64,000 nucleotides of DNA from Toxoplasma gondii ME49. Lineage: Eukaryota; Apicomplexa; Conoidasida; Eucoccidiorida; Sarcocystidae. The stretch is taken from assembly GCF_000006565.2 (NCBI RefSeq), contig NC_031473.1:682001-746000 (forward strand), given 5' to 3'. The position numbers were made by a program, and so were the translations under genes. Under the pieces are notes generated by a model. That model ran no database searches, had not been told where the DNA came from, and saw only the letters and a list, made by a program, of their open reading frames with translations. Shown piece by piece: positions 24,801 to 35,933 of this stretch. Every line of letters begins with the position of its first letter. The stretch's first letter is position 1.

Positions 24801-27612
24801 ATTGGACCTGATTCGACGCATTCACGTGTGGGGGCTGAAGCGAAGAAGAGAAATCGAAAAAAAACGCGAGAGAGTGAGAGAGTGTGCACGCCCGCTGTTG
24901 CTGCGTCTTTCTTCTCATCGCCTGCTTTTCTGGCTCCTCTCCATCCTTCTTCTTCTGTTCCTCCTTCTTCCAGTTTTTTCGCCTTCTCTACTGCTTCCTC
25001 TTTTTCCAGTTGCTTCCCTTGCTTGCTCACCTTCACGCACCAGTTCGAGGCACGTCGCCTCGCTCAAGGCGTCCTACGCGCAGGCCAAAAGTTGGAAAAA
25101 ATCGGCATCTGTCTCGTGACTACCTTCGAGTCAAAGATCAACCGAACCCCATGGAAATATGCAGGCATTCTATCGCATTTGGACGATTCATTTTTGGACG
25201 ATACATTTATGCATATGTCTGCGTATAAAGTACGGGCAGGTGTAAATACACCTGGTTATAGACGTACCACGAGCAGCAACCACAACCCAAGACACACAGC
25301 ACTCTGGAAAGCATATAACGACGGAGAACAACACAACATATATATATATATATATATGTACACAGTTTTACGTATATATCTATACTCATGTGTATAGGCA
25401 GTTATAGTAAAGTGTACTGTTCACAGTTTTCATATTTCCACGTTGGCAGAAAGAGCGAGCGATGGATGTCCCTTTCTTGCTGCGCGAAACTGGAGCGACA
25501 CACTGACAGATGTGCGTCGAAATGTTTGTGGCGACATAAGCAGCGAAACAAAGAAATGTGTGGTGCATGTATGTCCCTGAAGTCGCGATCGAGTCCGCAG
25601 AGACGCGACCTCTGCAGGGAGTGAAGAATGGTCTCTCTTTTCAACAACTCCCTTCGCGTACTTGAGAGGAAGAGGAGCGCGAGTCGCCGTCGGTTGTCAC
25701 CTCCCCTAGAGAGAAGGCATCCACCTGTCGCCGCCACAGTGTCCAGTCGTGAATCTGAACAAAGCTCGAAGCACGGAACGGACGAGCGGTCGAAGAAAAG
25801 AAGAGAGGAGAAGAAAAAGGAGGCGAAGGAAGAAGAGGAAGTAGGAAGGCCAAGGAAAGAAGGAGGATGGAGAACGAACAGAGGAGAAGAAGAATGGAAG
25901 ACGAGAAGAGAAGAAGCATCCGCCGGAATGACAGTGACAGACGAGAAACGGAAGGGCCAAAAATAAAGAGGAGAGAGCAGGCAGAGGAGAGAAGAAAGAG
26001 AAAAAGCGAAAGCAGTCTGGAAAATCGTGGTTTTTCAGTTCTTCTCTCCCTCACTTGTAGAACAACGGTGTCGCCGTGGAACGCGCGATTGCGATCTCTC
26101 AAGCCTGAAAAGTGCGGCAGCAACAGACATATGAACGCGGCAAACAGGTGCATCATAACCAGTGAAAAGACACAGAAAACGCTCAGAAGAAAGAACGTCG
26201 TCGTACCTCGTGGAGTCCGGAGGAGTGTCGCGATGCAGAATCGTAAACTACTGCTGGCTTTCCTGTCTTTGGCGTCTCAGGAACGTGTGTTTACCCACAA
26301 CAAAGCATGGAAGGAAAACCGACGTGAAGGCGAAAAAGGAGAACATCCAAACGCATGCAAAGGTGCACGCGCGATGTAAAACCAAAGTCAGAGATAACAC
26401 AGGGACGAGAAGTTGTAAGTTGACTTGGTCTGCTGTAAAATCCTGTGAAACGCAGAGTGTTTCAACTCGTATCGTCTCCCACCCTTTCTCTACCTCTGTT
26501 TCTCCTTCTCTGTCTTCCAGTCTTCCTCTCCAGTCCTCTATCTTCCAGTCTTCCTCTCCAGTCCTCTATCTTCCAGTCTTCCTCTCCAGTCCTCTATCTT
26601 CCAGTCTTCCTCTCCAGTCCTCTATCTTCCAGTCTTCCTCTCCAGTCCTCTATCTTCCAGTCTTCCTCTCCAGTCCTCTATCTTCCAGTCTGTCGCCTTC
26701 TCTGTCTCCTGATGCCAATCGCCTTCCTACGCTCTACACCCTTCATCTCCTCCCTCTCCTTTCCGTCTCCCCTCTCCATCTTCATTCTGACCGTGTTTCT
26801 CCCGTTCTTGTTCCCCGCTTTCTCCATGTTGCTCCCTCGTTCTCTCGGTATGTTTATTAGCTTTACCTGCGACAAGGAAGTCGGACAAAAGTGGATTTCT
26901 GCTGTCTTTGACGTAGGCCTCGTCCACGCGTCCAGCACTCACGCGCAGGACGCCCTGCAGCGCGCAAGAAGTCGGGAGAGAAGCATGGACTTTCAGCCTA
27001 CGACTGAGGCGAGAAGGTCTCGTCTCTTTCGAACTGGAGCTCAGAAGCTGCGACTGTGTCTCTGCGTCTGGCGACCTTCGAATCAAAACGAAACAGGCGC
27101 GCGCTGAAGACGAAAAGAGAGTTCGAGCACACCCTGAGAAAAAACAGGAGAGAGACTTCGAGGTCGAAAAACGCGTACGTCGCTTTCCTCTTGTTCTCCC
27201 TGGTTCTCTCGCCTACCTTCACGTAAATGCCTTCTTCCGTGCCTGCATGTGCCTGCTGGCAAGAGACATATTCCTCAAACTGTTTCTTTCTCTCTCCTCG
27301 TCGGCTTCCTTCTTCGGTCTCTCGTTCTTCTTTTCTCCCTCCCGGTGGGCCTGTTTTCTCTGCATTTCGCCGTCCTCTTCTCTCTCCATCTCGAAGGTGT
27401 GTCTGTGCTGCTCCTGCCTCTCTTCTTCGTTCTCCGCCGTCCCTTCCTCTTCTTTCTCCTCCACTTCCTGCCTCTATCCTCGATGCTGCGTTGGTCGCGG
27501 TTCTGTGAGAGTTGCCCTGCGACGGCGTAGTCGCGCCAGAGGCGCCGGAGGCCGAAGAGAGGGCCTCCGTGCTCAACTGTCTAGTCACCTTTTCTCTGTA
27601 CACCTTCTCCAT
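8411..27612 (-). CDS. DIS3L2-type RNB-family 3'-5' exoribonuclease, at least 24 exons
   Basis: This is a processive 3'-5' RNA exonuclease of the RNase II/R family. Cold-shock domains come first ([28 protein letters not shown]), then an RNB core with an intact catalytic signature ([15 protein letters not shown], then [11 protein letters not shown]), later [19 protein letters not shown], and an S1-like C-terminus. No PIN domain is seen, which points to DIS3L2 rather than DIS3. Exons, 5' to 3': 27612-27217, 26954-26867, 26104-26055, 25073-25031, 24721-24381, 24140-24068, 23587-23453, 22257-22183, 21269-21071, 20322-20263, 19714-19615, 19397-19362, 18972-18493, 17663-17580, 16986-16899, 16110-16041, about 15408-15213, 14805-14586, 14034-13957, 13418-13367, 13021-12957, 12751-12686, 9177-9121, 8689-8411. 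Phases agree at every junction except between 16041 and 15408, where an exon is probably missing. Two inserts, charged (24381-24721) and Ser/Gly-rich (18493-18972), are lineage-specific. The start at 27612 is the first ATG of the first exon; upstream exons cannot be excluded. About 1100 residues. Confidence 0.82.
9276..9335. repeat. (TA)n microsatellite, interrupted
   Basis: This TA-rich block with a few TG and TC interruptions lies in the large intron of the RNB gene between the exons at 9121-9177 and 12686-12751. Confidence 0.9.
10062..12385. repeat. Minisatellite: about 31 tandem units of 74 bp
   Basis: The unit contains the core ATGGAGAGATGTGTGTATGT followed by repeated CAGA, then CCCACAGCGACAGATAGAGA. 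I counted 31 copies of the core, mostly 74 bases apart with some units of 78 that carry one extra CAGA. Variants (AAGTAG, AATTAG, AATTCG, AATCAG before AAAGAAATGG; CAGCGACAG or CAGAGACAG) are mixed along the array, suggesting repeated unequal exchange. It sits inside a 3.5 kb intron of the RNB gene. The unit has no stop codon in any minus-strand frame, which produces long but meaningless open frames. Confidence 0.97.
13170..13350. repeat. Polypurine (GA-rich) tract
   Basis: An almost pure A/G run on the plus strand (GAGAGAAAGAG-type) lies in an RNB-gene intron between the exons at 12957-13021 and 13367-13418. On the coding strand it is a long pyrimidine tract upstream of the acceptor at 13022. 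Confidence 0.85.
15031..15110. repeat. (TA)n microsatellites, paired
   Basis: Two TA runs separated by an ATAGATGGAGG-type interruption. They lie in the RNB-gene intron between the exons at 14586-14805 and 15213. Confidence 0.9.
16150..16184. repeat. (TA)n microsatellite
   Basis: A clean TA run about 40 bases upstream (on the minus strand) of the RNB-gene exon at 16041-16110. Confidence 0.9.
16738..16798. repeat. (TA)n microsatellite with TG interruptions
   Basis: This TA/TG block lies in the RNB-gene intron between the exons at 16041-16110 and 16899-16986. Confidence 0.88.
17167..17316. repeat. Long (TA)n/(TATAAA)n microsatellite
   Basis: About 150 bases of TA repeats punctuated by AAATA and TTTA steps. 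It is the longest TA block in the window and lies in the RNB-gene intron between the exons at 16899-16986 and 17580-17663. Confidence 0.92.
21798..21821. repeat. (TA)n microsatellite
   Basis: A TA run in the RNB-gene intron between the exons at 21071-21269 and 22183-22257. A second run lies at about 22019-22042. Confidence 0.88.
23858..23940. repeat. (TA)n plus (GATA)n microsatellites
   Basis: Two TA runs are followed by several GATA units, in the RNB-gene intron between the exons at 23453-23587 and 24068-24140. Confidence 0.88.
24258..24370. repeat. CTT/CTC pyrimidine tract
   Basis: CTTCTTCCTC-type repeats on the plus strand, purine-rich on the coding strand. The tract lies in the 240-base intron between RNB exons 24381-24721 and 24068-24140. 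Read through in frame from the upstream exon it would encode a Lys/Arg-rich stretch, so intron retention would stay open for some distance. Confidence 0.75.
26513..26693. repeat. 28-bp tandem repeat, about 6.5 copies
   Basis: The unit is CTTCCAGTCTTCCTCTCCAG followed by TCCTCTAT and repeats almost without change. It lies in the RNB-gene intron between the exons at 26055-26104 and 26867-26954. Confidence 0.93.
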
Positions 27613-30435
27613 CTTCTCTTCCGCGCAGGTCAGTTCTGCATCTTCAGCGCGTTACGCGACAGGCAAACCAGGAACCGACCGCCCAGAGAAGAAAACGAGG
27701 AAAGAGAAGAAGACAAGGAAAGAGAAGAAGACAAGGAAAGCGAGGAGAGCGAGAAAAGAACGAAGAGCGGGGAGAGAGAGGAGAGAGAAGACAGAGGAAA
27801 GGGAGGAGCGAGGGAAGGCGAAAGAAGCAGAAGATACGAGGGAGAAGGGAAGAAGGTAGAGGAGACAAGAGAGACACCGGAGATGGTCTGGATCCTTTGA
27901 TTCATCGCTGCATACACGCGCGCGGTGTCGGTTCTTTACAGTGAGAAACGCGGATGAAGAAATAAAAGAAGTCACTCGGGGGAACCGGAAAAGGAGTGTA
28001 AACGCACAGCGACGCTTGGGTAGGTTCTCAGGCGCTCGTGCGCCAGTTCGATGTATTCCCAGCTCGCTGTCTCTCTCTCACACTCACATTCTGTGGCGCT
28101 TTTTTTCGCAAGAAACCCAAGGCAAATGCATGCAGAGAAAGGATACGTTTCCAGGAGGAAGAACCTCGCTTGAGAGAGGGGAACGACTGCGTTTTTCGTT
28201 TAAAGAAACGCGGACGAATACAAAAAATCTCCTGAGGGAAAACAGCTGGGCAGTCGGGCAACACGCTTTTTGCCACGAGACATGCACACTTCTACTCTTC
28301 GCACTCCGAAAAAATGGCTTTATCACATGTCGTTTATTTCTCTCATTTTTCTCTTTGTCGCGTTTCTCTCCTCTTCTTCTCGCTCTCCCCTTTGGTGTCC
28401 TTCTGAGTCTCTGCGTGTTCTCTGTCTCTTCCTTCGTCTTTTCTCGTCCGTCTCGTTTTTTCTGTCTTCTCTCCGTTTTCTTTCGCTCTGCATGCTCCCT
28501 TCCTGCCTGCCAGTGACCTTCCTCTCGAGTTTCTCCCTCTGTCTTTCCTTGTTCGCTGAAGGAAAGGAGAAGGACATGTGCAGAAAGAGGGAGAAAGAGC
28601 AATCTGTCGAGCGAGACCGAGAGGGTCGACAGTCGCGACCAGGAGATCTCTCCGAGGAACGAGTGCTGTGGAGGCTCACGTCTCTCCGAGCGTTTGCATG
28701 CGCCGTGGTCAGTTCACTCCCTGTTACACATTATAAAATGAGATTCCTAAGTTTATAGAAACTCCCTTTTTCACGGGAGTATATACTACGAGGTGGACTA
28801 CTGGTTTAGATCCCCGAGAGAAGCAGTGGGCCAGTCCAGCAGAGTCACGACGACAACTCCACGTTGACACACGGGAGCTCCTCTCTGCAACGAGCTCTGT
28901 CTGAGCGACCTTGTGTTGTGCTGGTGTCTGGGCCATGGAGTTGCGTCAAGCGCTCCTCCGGACTAGCTGAGAAGACAGAGAAGAAGAGTTCGTGAGAGAA
29001 CGGGAGAGACAGAGGAAAGAGAAGATGGTGCCGTATTTGTGCGCTTCGTTTGTCGCCGATGTGACTCAGCGTCGCCGGGTACGGCCGCGCACCTCCAGCG
29101 AAGATCTCTTTCTGGATACAGGAACGCGTGAGTTTCGCCTCGCATGAGTGTTCAAGCAAATGTCTGTCAAGACTGAGAAGACACCATTCGCAAACGCAGG
29201 AGAGCTGGGGCCTCTCTAACAGAAACGCGTTAACGACCCTGCGGCACTCGAACACGCAAAGGCTCTCTCCACACGCTTCGCCGGTTTCTCCCTGCGTCGC
29301 TCGAGGGGGCTAGGTGTTCTCTTTGGGAACGCCTGTCTCATCCGAATATAAGCCGAACGGACCCTGGAGCGCGCGAGCTCTCAGTTGGACAACACTCTCT
29401 CGTCTCTTCAGCGAAACACAGCAGAAACGAAGAGAACGCGTTTCACAAAGACGCCGCCGTTCCCGAACCCTCACACAGCTGCAGTCTCCCACAACTCCAA
29501 GATGTGCAGACACTCTACACATACGCGCACGCACAGATACACTCACATGCACATACATATATATACATATAAATATATTCATATATATATATACATATTT
29601 ATACATATATTTACATGTAGCGATGTGTACATGTGCCCTGGCGTAGAGTTGCGTTTTTATTGTTGCTCACATGTTTAAGGCTGTATAACATACTTCTACG
29701 AAGATGCACAGATTTGCAGGTGCATTTGCATCTGGCGAGACAGACTTCTTAGTTGTCTCTTTCCGGAGACTCAGACGCTCTTTTTCTTTTTGAACGAAAC
29801 CATATCCTGCCACGCTGTTCATTCCGAAAAACGCGAGAAAGAGTAAGTGCAACACGAAGAGGCATTTCTTCTCGAATCGCGCCGTTTTGCTTCCACCAGA
29901 CTCGTAGATATCCCAAGTGCAAGAAATCACGCTCAAGTGCAGGTTGTTCGCGTGCAGCCCCTAAAAAACATATCTAGATCTATGTTGATACATTTACGCA
30001 ACATAAGTTTGAAAGACACAACATGTCCGTATACTTTCACAAGCCTTGCGTGCAGAAACTAGGTGGATATATATACATTGCAGTGTGCACGGAGAGCAAA
30101 GACCGTGTGGAGAGAACTGGGTTGCTCTCTCGTCGTCTTCCCTGGACGCCCAGGAGGACCGTGTGTCTCTCTTTGTCGCGTGTCTTAAAAACCGGTCCAC
30201 TCTTTCATTGTGGGCAAACTCGCGTTTTCATGACACACCAACGCAGTGCTCGATTCGCGTATCCGACCTCGCCATGTGGTAACTGTCGCGCGCGGCTGGT
30301 TCCGAGTTCTCGTTTCCTCTTGCACGTCACCCGTCTCCTCTGGCCTCTCCGTTTATCTTTTTTTCTGTCCTTCTCTGATTACATCTCCTCTTTCGCCTTC
30401 TCTTCTCGCGCCTTCTGTCTCCTCGTCTCTGTTTT
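27613..30435. other. Spacer between BCKDH E1-alpha and the RNB gene
   Basis: It runs from the stop of the BCKDH gene to the start of the RNB gene, both on the minus strand. It should hold the BCKDH 3' UTR on the right and the RNB promoter and 5' UTR on the left. The left part has long A/G and C/T tracts. A TA microsatellite lies at about 29563-29612. I found no exon that fits a family. Confidence 0.5.
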
Positions 30436-31766
30436 CTACAGAGACTCGTATTCCTTCAGTTGGGGGTAGTGCTGCTTGTTCTTCTCCATAAAAGCTTTCA
30501 GGCTCTCTCGCTGTTCTCTCAAGTTCCACGGCTCCTTGTCGTACACGTCGTCGAAAATGCCTCCGATGACGGCGGAACGCTTGTCCTTCTCCACAACTTT
30601 CATCTGAAAAAGCGAAAGAATATCTCCACAGTCTCAGGAAAACCTTACCAGACCCGATCGCTTGCCAAAAAACCGCAGCCACCTACCTTCGCATCTAGCC
30701 GCACGCGAAATACAAGGAGCTCCGCATCCGTACGATGGCATTCATATACATACATAAACATATTTTTAGATAGATAATTATATATCTGTCGGGATGTGCG
30801 TATGCATTTTTGGGTGTACAAATATACGTCCATGCATTTGAAGGGAAATGCACGTATGAGTGGAAGGGTGAAGGCATACGTTCGAAAAAGACACGAATTT
30901 AAATACACAAAAATCTAAAAATACACCCACAAATACGAAAATGCATGTGGAACTTCTGATTCTAGAGACGAACCATGCGCAGCATCGTAGCACGAGCGTC
31001 TTTGCGAAGTTCCTCGTCTTGCTTGTCACTCCAGAGATTCAAGTTGTCCAGGTAGCGACGGACGCGTGCTGAAGAAAAATAAAGTCATAAGTGTACGCGT
31101 TCTCTCGTTCTCGCCCTTGTCCGCGTTTTCTTCTTCTCAATTTCTCCTGTTTTCTCACAATTTCATTCCACGCTTCTCCCTTCTTCTGAGACTTCCTCCC
31201 AGCGCGACCACAGACGCCAACGGAGCAAGCAAGGAGAGAGGAGAGAACAAAGCGAAACAAAAAAGAGAGAAACAGCAGGACAGATAAAGGAACGAGCAGA
31301 GACTACAGATGGAAAGAAGGAAAGCAGGAAGATAAGAAAGAACAGACATAAAAGAGGCGAACAAACAACAGAAGAAGAAAAGCAGAGAAGGAATTAGAAA
31401 GGAAGGAAAAGAGAAAATGAAAAATCCAGCGAAGGCAAGGAAAGAGCAGAAACAAAGAAGAAAAAGGAGAAAAGGGAACATGAAATGAAAAAAAAAACTG
31501 TACAACGACACTCACCTATCGGGTGAATGCCGGATTGACCCCAAGCTTCCAGTTCGCCACTCGGCCTGTATTGGAAGCTGTCGTCAGAGGTACTATGGTG
31601 ACCGACTCTGAAAAAACACACAAACGCTGCATGCATGACCTCAAACGAAATCCAAACGCCCTTGCGCTCAAGTCGGCTCAGACAAAAATTCACACGATAC
31701 ACAAACACACAGAAAACATCTGCACTTATCCAGAGACTTTCATATATAATATACAAACATATACAA

Positions 31767-31806
<40 letters not shown>

Positions 31807-31980
31807 GAATACCTGTGCTCATAAGCACATAAGCACGCACGGCGCAGATATACCTGTGCATATTCATAAATATATGTATATATATAGAGAGAGAGATTCA
31901 GATAGACAGAGGGATAGATATAGATAGATAGACAGAGAGACAGATACATATAAACATATAGATATAAATAGACAGCGATT

Positions 31981-32018
<38 letters not shown>

Positions 32019-35000
32019 TACAGCTACATAGAGAGATCTACAACGACAGATTCGCACTGATTGATCCAGTTCAGTGGAACGATTAACAGACAGGCACTGT
32101 TACATGTATAGAGACAGAGATATAGACCCACAGAGGTGAGGTTTCGAAGTCACTGGATCTGTTTGCGTCTTTGAAACTCGCCCCGCGGACGCTTGGTGCG
32201 TCTTAAAGGTACCTGTAAGTCATGAATTCGATGAGGACTGGCTGGCGTTGAGAGACGATGATTTCCCTCGCCTTCTTGGTGGCTAGGAGAGAAGCGAACA
32301 AATCGTTGCCATCCACTCTGATCGTGTGCATGCCGTAGGAAATGCCTCGAATCGCAATGCCGTCTCCTGCGTACTGGTCCTTCACAGGTGTGCTGATGGC
32401 GTAGCTGAAAAAGTCGCAAAACAAAGAACCACTGAGTGAAACACGCGGCGAAGTCGACACAAGGACCTTGCCAAGCAGCGTGAGAGATGCTCGAGGATCG
32501 ACTGTGATGTCCACGCATGTAAAACCACACCTGCACCAGGTGGGCCACCGAAAGAAAGTAACGCCGATCAAAGGTACGCAAAGAGAACAATTAAACAGAA
32601 TAGCGACACCCTCGGGGACCCCCGTCAGCACCACAGCGAGCTAACCATCACCGCATGCAGTACCATGTCGAGATACACCCTGTGTACGGAACAGCCAGCA
32701 AGTCGGGAACAGCTGACAAAGTAGAAATGTCGCTCTGACGCGAAATCTAACAAAGACAGCACAAACGCCGGAGTTGTTCAAAATCATAGGCAAACATCCA
32801 CATGGATATACATATTTGCTTTGTAGGCATGTGAGTATTTTTCATGTATCTGTTTGCATGTGTATACTTATACATATGCATATACATATATATATATATA
32901 TATATACTTGGGCATGTGTTTTGTGTACGTGTGTATTTCTGGGCCACCGAGAAGCACATGTGTCGCGCGGAGCTTGCGAGCTCGAGAAGAAGACTGAGTT
33001 GTTCGTACCCATTGTTTCTGCAGACAAATAAAGTCTGGCTCTTGAGAGTCGCGGCGAAGTTCATTGCTGCGTGGAAGTCGCCCTCGCTTGCCGCACCTGT
33101 CAAAGAGAGAATGCGAAGATAAAGGGAAACTGTGTAGAACGCAGAGGCAAGAGTGCAGGAACCCAGGCTGACAAGCGAAACAAAGTGTAGAGAGAAAGTG
33201 CTAGGAAACGATATTTTTTTAAAAGCTGCGAAGAGAACAGAAAGGTTTGAAGAGAACAAGGTGTGGAGAAGCCAAGATGGATACAGCGAGACGAGCAAAA
33301 CAACAGGGCAAGAGAACGACGAACTCGAGACACGAAGGACAGAAACCAACACGAACCTTCTCCGAAGAAAGCAACAGCAATGCGGTCGTCGCCTGCGAGC
33401 TTGAAGGCATAGCCGGCACCCGCCGCGTGCGGGACCTGAAAAAAAGCATCGCATGCTGCTCAACTTCCTTGAGTTTTCTTTCAGCGTCTCGCGAGACTCA
33501 ATTAGAAAGACCAGCCGCTGGCACGAGTGTTATGCAACACCGATGGTTTGTCAGCATTAAGTTAGACGCCGCCGACAAGAAAGGAAAGCAAAGGGATCGA
33601 AAAAGTGAGCCAAAACTCCCCAAACCGTCTCGCCGTGGTGTCAGCTCCACGGAGGAAGTCTGTGGGTGCCGGATAAGCTCTGCGTGCATCTCCAGCGCGA
33701 TACTGGTCTGCATGCGTGCGAGAAGATACACAACCACACCGGGACTGACAAGACAGCGAGACACTCTCTGAGAGCGACGTTGGGATAAGTGTAGACAGCG
33801 AGAGAGGAGGATGTTGACAGGGACACAGAAATCCACGAACACAGAAAAAAAAGAAAGATGTAATCCAGAAGGGTTTGACTGCGCGTGGCGATGACACCTG
33901 AATCAGCACTGATGAACGCCGTGTGGGTCGCAAAGTTTCTAAGCCTGCACTGTTGAGGTAGGGGGCTTTTCGCCGTTGTTATTGGACGACCTCTACAGAC
34001 TCAAAGGTAATCGCGTCTCTGTGGTGTCCTCCATCCCCGCTGAAGAATTCCGACTCTCCTAGCACCCGAGGAGTCATTTTCTGCCACTAAGACGACTAGA
34101 GCACATCTGAACCACATAACCAATATGGTAGAAAACGTCCATGTCAAATCCTCGAAATCGTTTGCTTCACCTGAGTAGTGAGAGGGGTGCAGATCGTGTG
34201 GAGGTTCACGGAGTGTTTGCTGTACGAGATGGGCATTTGTCGGCCCTTGCTTTCGTCGCCTCTCCTCGCGAAGAGTTGCTCCAGAGCGTCTTCTGCAGTG
34301 AAGCCGTGAAGCATGAGGACTCCAAGTTCTCTGCACGCAGACGCATGTAGCGCAAGTCGGGACTTCGATAAACAAGCGCGAAAAGGACACAACCGACATT
34401 CACCTCTGCTTCCCAGAGAAGCACGAAATCCCTGGTGCGACGAGCGAACTGAGAAGCGGCGAACCGTCAGAAAAGAGGAACACGACACAGCTTCAGAGGT
34501 CTCTGTAGTTGTTGCCTGTAACATGGATAGACGGCGATATATAGAAGTGCGTGTATTTGTAGTTGTGGTTTTGCGTGCAAGGAGACGAGGAGGCAAGGAG
34601 GCGAGAGAAGAGGCAAGACAGCACGTGTACTCGGGGGAAACAGAAAGAGATTGACAGAGAGATGTGTCGGGGAACGCTCTTTTGGAGTTCTTTTGGGGAT
34701 ACACGCATGCGTGAGTTGCACCGCCGTCTTGCCGCCCACCGGTACTGGCAGAAGAGATGATCTTTCTTGTCAAGAGCAAGTCCAACAGCCGTCTGCAGCG
34801 CTTCTTCACCCTGATTCTGGATGTAAAAGGAAATACGTCCTGAGAACAAGAAACGCCCACGTCCGTTGTCAGAGCCAAGCGCGTCAAAAGCGAAACCAAA
34901 CTGAAGGAAGATCAAGAGAGAGAATGCTGGGGAGACATGATCAACGCTGCTTCTGCTGAAGTCGTACTTGCAGCAGCCCCACAACCGCGGATCGACGGAG

Positions 35001-35933
35001 GCGAGTCTCTATCAACCGCTCTTCTGTCGCTTCGTCAACAGTTCTAGAATATCGAGGACAAAGGACAGTCCAGTTCGACTACAGGTTTTCAAAGAACCTC
35101 ATGAACGTGGACGAGACAGCAAATACAACTTCCTCTCTCTGGGGGAGGCTGCATGCATCTACGCAGAAATCCCCAGTCCGCGAGCCGAGAAAAAGCCGCA
35201 GATGTGCCTGTATACCCCTGGGATCCGGGTGCACGTAGAGCCGGGAAAGATTCAGGTGTACATACAGCTGGAGATTTCAGGTATATGTGCACCACACAGA
35301 TTCGGTTGTACATACACCTGCCGAATTCAGGTGCTTTCCATGCACCACATGGAATCGGTTGGCCAGCCAGCGGCCCGGACCGGGTGCGTCGCGCAGCGGG
35401 AGTGGCGCGGCATTTTCTGTATTCAGGGCACAGGCAGTCGTTGTCAGCCCCGTCCTTCGTTGACGGATTGTCTCACGGCGTCAGGTTCTGCGTTTCTCCC
35501 CGCTGCGGCGCTCACCTTGTCTCTGGACGCTGTAGAACATGTTGTCCCAGATGCTCAGTTTGACCATGAACTGGTAGGCCTCGAGAACCTCGTCATTGGT
35601 CATGGGGCACTGCCAGCCGTCCGCGATTTGTCCGTCGTAGTCCAGGATGCGGAAGATGGGAATGACGGGAGTTTCGTTGCTGATGTTCATGTCGGTTGTG
35701 AACTGGGTGTGAATCAGCCCGGCGTGGTACGCTTCCTCGCGGGGGCCTGCTGCGGCGCTGGAGAACGTTCGCACGCCGGCGCTGAAGAGGCGGCTGGCTG
35801 ATTTTTGGGCATAAACGGAAGAGGATTTGAGAAGGGAAACGGGGTGCTGCCCAACAACAGGGGCAGAGAAAAGCCGCGAGGCGCCGGCGGGCTGCAGAAG
35901 CCGCCTGAAGAACGAGGAGGCCGTGTGCGCCAT
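30436..35933 (-). CDS. Branched-chain 2-oxoacid dehydrogenase E1 subunit alpha, mitochondrial (nine exons)
   Basis: This is the thiamine-diphosphate-dependent alpha subunit that decarboxylates branched-chain 2-oxoacids in the BCKDH complex of the mitochondrial matrix. In Toxoplasma and Plasmodium this complex is known to stand in for mitochondrial pyruvate dehydrogenase. Exons: 35933-35516, 34839-34740, 34330-34171, 33435-33357, 33096-33009, 32404-32213, 31607-31516, 31068-30974, 30603-30436. All phases agree, giving 463 residues (usual family length about 445). The N-terminus from [13 protein letters not shown] is Ser/Arg-rich, as in mitochondrial presequences. The diphosphate-binding motif runs from [13 protein letters not shown] to CRNNGY at about residues 248-283. 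[10 protein letters not shown] and [10 protein letters not shown] are the phosphorylation-loop and active-site regions typical of the family. A longer upstream in-frame extension to 36518 lacks family support, so the ATG at 35933 was chosen. Confidence 0.93.
31768..31803. repeat. (TA)n microsatellite
   Basis: A clean TA run in the BCKDH intron between the exons at 31516-31607 and 32213-32404. Confidence 0.92.
31983..32018. repeat. (GATA)n microsatellite
   Basis: About eight to nine GATA units in the same BCKDH intron as the preceding TA run. GA-rich and GATA-like sequence continues on both sides. Confidence 0.92.

Noticed and set aside
7900..33000. CRISPR-like or transposon interpretation of the many regular repeats
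   Set aside because: Unit sequences are simple TA, GATA, GA and CT repeats or directly adjoining minisatellite units without spacers. No terminal repeats or transposase were seen.
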